Shown: positions 59,796 to 64,000 of the stretch, one piece after another
Layout of the letters: the number at the start of each line of letters is the position of its first letter
Numbering within the stretch: position 1 is the first letter of the stretch
Notes under the pieces: model-generated
What the model was told of the DNA's origin: nothing
The model's input: the letters and a program-made list of their open reading frames with translations, nothing else
The model's database searches: none
Made by a program: the position numbers and the translations under genes
Assembly (NCBI RefSeq): GCF_037392515.1
Contig: NC_090290.1
Location: 57,052,753-57,116,752, forward strand
Reading direction: 5' to 3'
Source: Haliotis asinina
Lineage: Eukaryota; Mollusca; Gastropoda; Lepetellida; Haliotidae
Length of the DNA: 64,000 nucleotides

Positions 59796-60704
59796 TTAAT
59801 TCTTCTGGTCATCATCATTCTCCTCCTCCTCCTCCTCCTCCTCCTCATCATCATCATCATCGTCATCATCATCATCATCATCATCATCGTCATCATCATC
59901 AGCCATGTCAGAGGCAGAGTCACTTTCCGCCACCGCGACCCTCGCTGCTTCGGGCATATCTATACGAGTCAGGATGCCTTTCATTCTGGGTCTTAAAAAG
60001 AGTTTAATTTTGTTTTTTAGCATTAATGGATCCGTGGAAGGATTCATATTATCCAGACTGCGCAGAATTGGTTGAAACAGATGTGACTGTTTAAAGCACT
60101 GAGTGTATTCTAACACGCAGCTGAGGGTATTCACCATTTCATTTTCCCACAACTGCATCATATATCTGTTCACCCAGTCATCCGTTTGACCCTGCTGCTG
60201 GTACTTATTTCTCTTGAGTTTCATCACGTCATGACGCAAGTTGTACAACCGCTCCCAGATGCATTGCAAACCCACATCTTGCCATACCTCGGCTTCCTCA
60301 TCAGCGAGTAGGGGTGACAGCTGCTTCCTACCACGACGTCGATGATGTTTGACAGCAGGACTACCTCCTCCACCTCGACCAACCTTCCTGGGGAAGCCTA
60401 AATCACTGACACCATCATCATCACTGTCCATCTCATCATCATCACTGTCATGCTTTCTCTTTGATTTTAAGGTAGTATTTTCTGGACACCAATATTTGAT
60501 ATGGCGCTGTAGATCGTACATGTTATCTATAAGCACCCCGCAATCAGCACACGCCTTGGCCATTGTAAGTAGACCCTGACTGCTGCTACTACTACTCATG
60601 TCAGAATCCGTGTCTTCTTCTTCCCGACTGATTTGATTACGATGATGATCGTTTGAGCCCTCTTCCACGCCTCTGAATAACATCCATGGTGAGCATACCA
60701 ACAA
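59796..60704 (-). CDS. Zinc-finger protein with acidic tail, virus-like element
   Basis: The frame encodes 302 residues from the ATG at 60704; an ATG seven codons later is an alternative. Visible parts in order: a Ser/Asp-rich N-terminal region; a C2HC finger with C52, C55, H68 and C73 (CADCG...LQRHIKYWC); a basic, glycine-rich linker (residues about 105-125); a helical middle region rich in W, L, K and Q; and from about residue 265 an almost uninterrupted Asp then Glu run. The acidic run comes from (atc/gtc)n and (ctc)n triplet repeats, so its length may vary. Similar single-finger proteins accompany F54H12.2-like genes in other Maverick-type elements, to my recollection. DNA or genome binding is inferred, not shown. 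It begins 10 bp after the capsid-like gene ends. Confidence 0.7.
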   Translation of the reverse strand: MLVCSPWMLFRGVEEGSNDHHRNQISREEEDTDSDMSSSSSSQGLLTMAKACADCGVLIDNMYDLQRHIKYWCPENTTLKSKRKHDSDDDEMDSDDDGVSDLGFPRKVGRGGGGSPAVKHHRRRGRKQLSPLLADEEAEVWQDVGLQCIWERLYNLRHDVMKLKRNKYQQQGQTDDWVNRYMMQLWENEMVNTLSCVLEYTQCFKQSHLFQPILRSLDNMNPSTDPLMLKNKIKLFLRPRMKGILTRIDMPEAARVAVAESDSASDMADDDDDDDDDDDDDDDDDDEEEEEEEEENDDDQKN

Positions 60705-60713
60705 AAAGCATTA

Positions 60714-61940
60714 CTAAACGACGCATGATACCGGTGTTCCAAACTGTGCTTCAAGTCTAAGAGTATCCTGCTTTTGAAGGCGTAGATATGTTCCGTCATT
60801 GTTCTGACCAAACACGGGATCCAATGAGGAGACATACAGCGCGTAACCTCCGTGGAACTCATCTTTTGAGATGTCTACCCGATTGAGACCTCCACCGTCA
60901 TCCGTCAACAAGCATCCGGTGGATCGGAATAGGTTAACAAATGCCGGGATGAAGGATCGTCCAGTTGTCTCCCCGAATTGTAGTTTCATGGGACCGGACT
61001 CGCCCACGATGGTCCCATCGCAGAACAATACAATTTGGGATAAGCCCCAGTTGGCAAAGTTGTAGGGATTCTTATGGTAGTCACCCATCCCTGTTGCTTT
61101 GGCGGAGACGAACCCCACTACGATCTTGTTACATTGAAAAATGTTATCCCACGCAAAGCTGGTTTGACCCTTGACGATGGAACACATCTTAACTTCCGTC
61201 CTGCGATATGGGTATTTCGCTGGGGTCTTTGAGAGCGCCTCATTGTGACCCCATATGACACAGGGATTCACACACACTTTCATTACCTTCAGAACTATGT
61301 CTTCAATGTGAACCACGTACGAGGTGTCTGTGTGTACGTCGACCTGGTTCAGTATGTAGCGTTTCATCTGAAAAAGGTCATGCATCAGGGGGGATTCGAG
61401 GTCAAACGTTTTACTGTCGGAAGTAAACTCATGCCTGGCGAACATCCCCATATTAGTCCCATTCGGGTCAGTTACGTCTAACCCCTGCTGTGTCTTTGAA
61501 AAACAGGTGTGCCTCCATTTTTGTCTTGCTGTCAATGTAATTGGTGTCCAAAAGCGTTTGAATGATGGACTTGTGTGCATAATGATTGGTGGTGGAGTTA
61601 ACAAAGCGCCCTTGCAGCCATACGTCTACTTGAGAGAAAAGGGAATGAAGGAAGAGGTTAATGGGGCGCATTCTTCATCACCGCCCACATTCGTGCTGTC
61701 CGCATGAGTTATCTTACATTTGACATACAAGGAAGACCTTCTGAGATCGATGTATTCCAACCCGTTTTGACCACTGATGTGAAATTCAATCGGTGCGGAT
61801 GATGCCAGAGGTGACACCGGACGACATTCTTGTAAATACACCCTTTCAACGGTTGTTTGTGTGGGTGGCAGGTCGAATAAGGATAGTTCCGGGGGTTGTG
61901 TTTCTGTGAAAAACTTGGGATCATTCGTTAGTGCGGTCAT
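60714..61940 (-). pseudogene. F54H12.2-like capsid candidate, two frameshifts
   Basis: The gene starts at the ATG at 61940 and ends at a stop near 60714, about 409 codons. Coding similarity to the 'uncharacterized protein F54H12.2-like' family, widespread in Maverick-type elements, runs throughout: an N-terminal LFDLPPTQT-type segment, then PIEFHISG and YIDLRRSSLYVK, then NLFLHSLFSQVDV, and C-terminal NWGLSQIVLFCDG. The family is thought to be structural (jelly-roll capsid); that role is inferred. The first part (to about 61670) and the last (from about 61490) share one frame, but the middle is in another. The shifts sit at or next to a C4 run near 61665 and a G4 run near 61488 and cancel each other. 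Homopolymer assembly error or real decay are both possible. It ends 10 bp before the zinc-finger gene. Confidence 0.72.
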
Positions 61941-61950
61941 GGTTGACTAC

Positions 61951-62586
61951 TTAATAGTCGAAAATGTCCATGATGGTTCTCTTCCGTCCCAGCCCGCGTT
62001 TGTTCTTCTTCTTTTTCCCTCCACCAGTGTTCTTGCACTTTTTCTTCTTTCTCTTAATCACCACAGCGGTCACACGCCTACCAAGATAGTTTGTTTTCCT
62101 TCTTTTACTTCTTCCCTTCCCAGTGAGAGTCCGTCCTGCACTGGCCCTTGTGCGACGGTGTCCTCGTTTTTTATTGATAAACCCCATTGCGCTGGTAGAG
62201 ACCGAGTCCGGGTGTTGTCTAATCTCTGCTTTAGCTTGATCTACTACCTGTTCACTCGGGCTCACTATTCTTATGTCCCTTTGTGGAATGGTCTTATCAT
62301 CCGGTGCTAATAATGTCGTCTTTGTGGTAGAAGACGTCGGAGATGGGGGTAATAGGTCAAGGGATGATGGGTTCCGTTCCATTGTGATCATAGTAGATGT
62401 GGGCTTGAAACTGATGGTGCCGACTCTTATGCGCTGATATGGTTGAATTGTTGTGTCGCTGCCCTTCTTCCTTCCCTCTGCAACATCACCATAGAATTTT
62501 CGCCACATAGATATATTTGGAATATATAGACCATCATCGCTTTCCTCTTTCCCTCCATAATGGTGTTCTATTAAGCTATTAGACAT
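61951..62586 (-). CDS. Basic nucleic-acid-binding-like protein, virus-like element
   Basis: The frame encodes 211 residues. The N-terminal third is mixed (a WRKFYGDVAEGRKKG stretch), the middle is Ser/Thr/Pro-rich, and residues about 140-203 are extremely rich in Lys, Arg and Gly (KRRKTNYLGRR, KRKKKKCK), ending in MDIFDY. Proteins with such basic tails sit next to F54H12.2-like genes in related elements; packaging or condensing the genome is a plausible but unproven role. It is intact, begins 24 bp after the preceding gene's stop and ends 11 bp before the capsid-like gene. Confidence 0.7.
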   Translation of the reverse strand: MSNSLIEHHYGGKEESDDGLYIPNISMWRKFYGDVAEGRKKGSDTTIQPYQRIRVGTISFKPTSTMITMERNPSSLDLLPPSPTSSTTKTTLLAPDDKTIPQRDIRIVSPSEQVVDQAKAEIRQHPDSVSTSAMGFINKKRGHRRTRASAGRTLTGKGRSKRRKTNYLGRRVTAVVIKRKKKKCKNTGGGKKKKNKRGLGRKRTIMDIFDY

Positions 62587-62609
62587 TGCTTTCTCGATAT
62601 ATATATATC

Positions 62610-63053
62610 CTAAACCATCAAGGGTACCATCTCATCTGAAGCTTCCGTTAAGAATGTGGCTGGAGTGCCGCTTACGTCTGTTATGTATATGTCAATCTGA
62701 TGAACAGTGTCATTGACTAGTCGAATCCTGATGTCATACGGCTCAACTATTTTTATGTTCCACAACTGCCCAACACTCGATGATGTTGACTTTACACTTT
62801 GAAGGAGAGGTCGACGTTAACCATCAACAATGATCGGTTCGGATATGGAGCAGTAAATGTAGAGCATGTCATCTGTTACCTTGGACTTTTCCCCACCCTT
62901 TGCCCGTTTGGCGTAGAATTCCCTTAAAGCAACAGTCCAGTGCCCATCCAACTGTAGCGGTTGTTGTAGGTATACGGAGAACTTGTGTGGTTGGTTGTCT
63001 GGGAAGTATAGGACACTGTTGTTGCTATGGGCCACTATCCATTCGGTCGTCAT
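62610..63053 (-). pseudogene. Penton/minor-capsid-like small protein with in-frame stop
   Basis: The frame runs from the ATG at 63053 to a TAG at 62612-62610, 148 codons, broken by one in-frame TAA at 62819-62817 after residue 78. Coding-like sequence continues in the same frame beyond it (for example IKIVEPYDIRIRLV and IDIYITDVSGTPA), so the two parts were one gene. The N-terminal pattern (FPDNQPHKFSVYLQQPLQLDGHWTVALREF) is that of small structural proteins in Maverick-type elements, where a YPDN...F.V.L...L.L.G.W.VAL.E motif is usual. A truncating mutation, an assembly error or stop-codon readthrough could each explain the TAA. Confidence 0.65.
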
Positions 63054-63271
63054 GGTAACTCGTTATCTATCGTTTCTCCTTACTTCTCACAAATAACTTG
63101 GTTCTGGTCTGAGCGGTTGATTCAACTGTGTTGGTGAATCAGGCTTTACATGATCTCTTTAACATCAACCCACGAATTGAATTTCGCTGGGAAACCCACC
63201 CATTTAACAAGCGCCTGCTTAATGCCTTTCTTATTTCGGTTGGTCTTCACTGTCCTATACTTCAGAATACT
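63054..63271 (-). promoter_or_regulatory. Intergenic gap after integrase, possible promoter
   Basis: The 218-bp space between the integrase stop and the penton-like gene is the widest within the integrase-to-zinc-finger gene block. A promoter or terminator would fit here, but no motif stands out. Confidence 0.25.
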
Positions 63272-64000
63272 CTATATCCGCCAAAGCGCTTCCTTGGGGT
63301 CTTTATGGAATTTGTTCAATTCGGATTGATAAAATGTACCTTGGATGGGATCTGACTGTAAATCTTCAACACTGTATATAGGTATCCCATCACTTCGCTC
63401 TCGACTCACGACTTTGAAGACCTTCTGAGTCCATTTCTCTTGGTACTCTTTTTCGAAAGCTCTTTTGCTGATGGATAGTCGTACGAGGTCTCCTGCCTTA
63501 TACGCATATCTGGAGGGATGGTGGTGCTTTAACGATGATTCTCGCTTTATCTCTCTTGCTTGAGGTGGGGTTGATTTTTCACTGTCGTACATATTCAACC
63601 ATATACGGGCTTCATTCGCGTGATTAACGTCGGCTGCAGGGGTTCTCCCATTCGGGAGTGACCTGTGTGGACGGTGGTTATAACTGTAAACAATGTCCTG
63701 TAGAATGTTGGTGTATCTATAGGTCCTCTTGTATGTGAAATATATGTATAGAATAGTTCTCAACGTTCTAATAAAACGATCTGCGTAGTTGGCTTTTATA
63801 TCATCGTTTTGGGTAACAAAGTGTTTGATGTGAAACCGTCTAGAAACCTTTTTTACAGCATTATTTTGAAATTCCTTGCCTTTGTCTGTCCTCAGTGTGA
63901 ACGGTACCTTCGACCCCATGTTTGTGAACAAGGATTTCATTGCCCGAGACACGTTTTCTGATGATTTGTTTTTTATCGGTTTGATCCAAACAAATCTGGA
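63272..64000 (-). CDS. Polinton/Maverick-type integrase, C-terminal part
   Basis: The open frame enters from beyond the window edge; 242 codons and the stop are visible. It is an rve-fold (retroviral-type) integrase: RFVWIKPIKNKSSE and LRTDKGKEF (second catalytic Asp, about residue 39 of the visible part) are followed by a YNHRPHRSL motif, a PADVN motif and a C-terminal SH3/chromo-like region (AGDLVRLS...FEKEY) ending in GTFYQSEL. This order is that of Polinton integrases such as worm F54H12.3. The expected third catalytic residue, Glu in a motif like A-E-R-F-x-R-T-L, is Asp here (about residue 74). A GTG at 63952 in the same frame is not the start. The N-terminal zinc-binding region and first Asp lie outside. 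Confidence 0.85.
   Translation of the reverse strand, partial: SRFVWIKPIKNKSSENVSRAMKSLFTNMGSKVPFTLRTDKGKEFQNNAVKKVSRRFHIKHFVTQNDDIKANYADRFIRTLRTILYIYFTYKRTYRYTNILQDIVYSYNHRPHRSLPNGRTPAADVNHANEARIWLNMYDSEKSTPPQAREIKRESSLKHHHPSRYAYKAGDLVRLSISKRAFEKEYQEKWTQKVFKVVSRERSDGIPIYSVEDLQSDPIQGTFYQSELNKFHKDPKEALWRI

Larger units (their letters stand above)
58700..64000 (-). mobile_element. Polinton/Maverick-type virus-like element (partial, degraded)
   Basis: Six minus-strand frames run in one direction, the central ones only 10-24 bp apart, which is unlike host genes here. In transcription order: retroviral-type integrase (cut by the window edge), penton-like small protein, basic protein, F54H12.2-like capsid candidate, zinc-finger/acidic protein and a small unknown protein. 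This combination is that of large self-synthesising virus-like transposons. The protein-primed DNA polymerase, packaging ATPase and maturation protease are not in the window and may lie beyond 64000. The left limit is approximate. Damage in two genes and a changed integrase residue suggest a dead copy, unless the lesions are assembly errors. Confidence 0.8.

Noticed and set aside
61861..62310. 149-codon plus-strand frame opposite the basic protein gene
   Set aside because: It is antisense to a Lys/Arg-rich gene, has no recognisable features, and looks like a shadow frame.

Overview
The window is animal genomic DNA. Genes are split by GT-AG introns, spacers are AT-rich, tandem arrays are abundant, and short interspersed elements recur. 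The recurring tRNA-derived SINE and the second dispersed family (about 200 bp, containing 'attccagctatatggcgg') match my memory of abalone (Haliotis) and related vetigastropod genomes. That assignment is an inference; no search was run.

Layout. 1-749: an 86-bp tandem array that runs into an exon. 716-9423 (+): the last four recognisable exons of an RBMS-family RNA-binding protein gene (RBMS1/2/3, Drosophila alan shepard). About 10.3-18.9 kb: intergenic DNA with repeats. 18908-24781 (-): a complete seven-exon alpha-carbonic anhydrase gene (CA-A). 30693-30897 (-): a lone first exon of the same type. 36063-45504 (-): a second complete seven-exon carbonic anhydrase gene (CA-C). In the two genes, exons 2 to 7 are identical in length to the base and identical in phase, so they are tandem duplicates. 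Each encodes an N-terminal signal anchor, so the catalytic domain should face the cell exterior or secretory lumen. Minisatellites of 57 bp and 25 bp lie in introns of CA-C.

48.0-52.2 kb is a 4.2-kb satellite of 39/40-bp units with an internal duplication of 2162-bp offset. 52732-57110 is a 4.4-kb DNA transposon with 20-bp perfect terminal inverted repeats, a 9-bp near-perfect target duplication, inverted subterminal arrays of about 200-215 bp units, and an inner fragment resembling an SGNH/GDSL hydrolase. From about 58.7 kb to the window edge, the minus strand carries a virus-like Polinton/Maverick-type element. Its genes are closely spaced: retroviral-type integrase, a penton-like small protein, a basic protein, an F54H12.2-like capsid candidate, a zinc-finger/acidic protein and a small unknown protein. 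Several are damaged: an in-frame stop, two compensating frameshifts at homopolymers, and Asp at the integrase's expected catalytic Glu. The copy therefore looks degraded or carries assembly errors.

Most host-gene signal is in the exons. The rest is introns, spacers and repeats, and many long open frames in the window are only by-products of tandem repeats whose unit length is a multiple of three.
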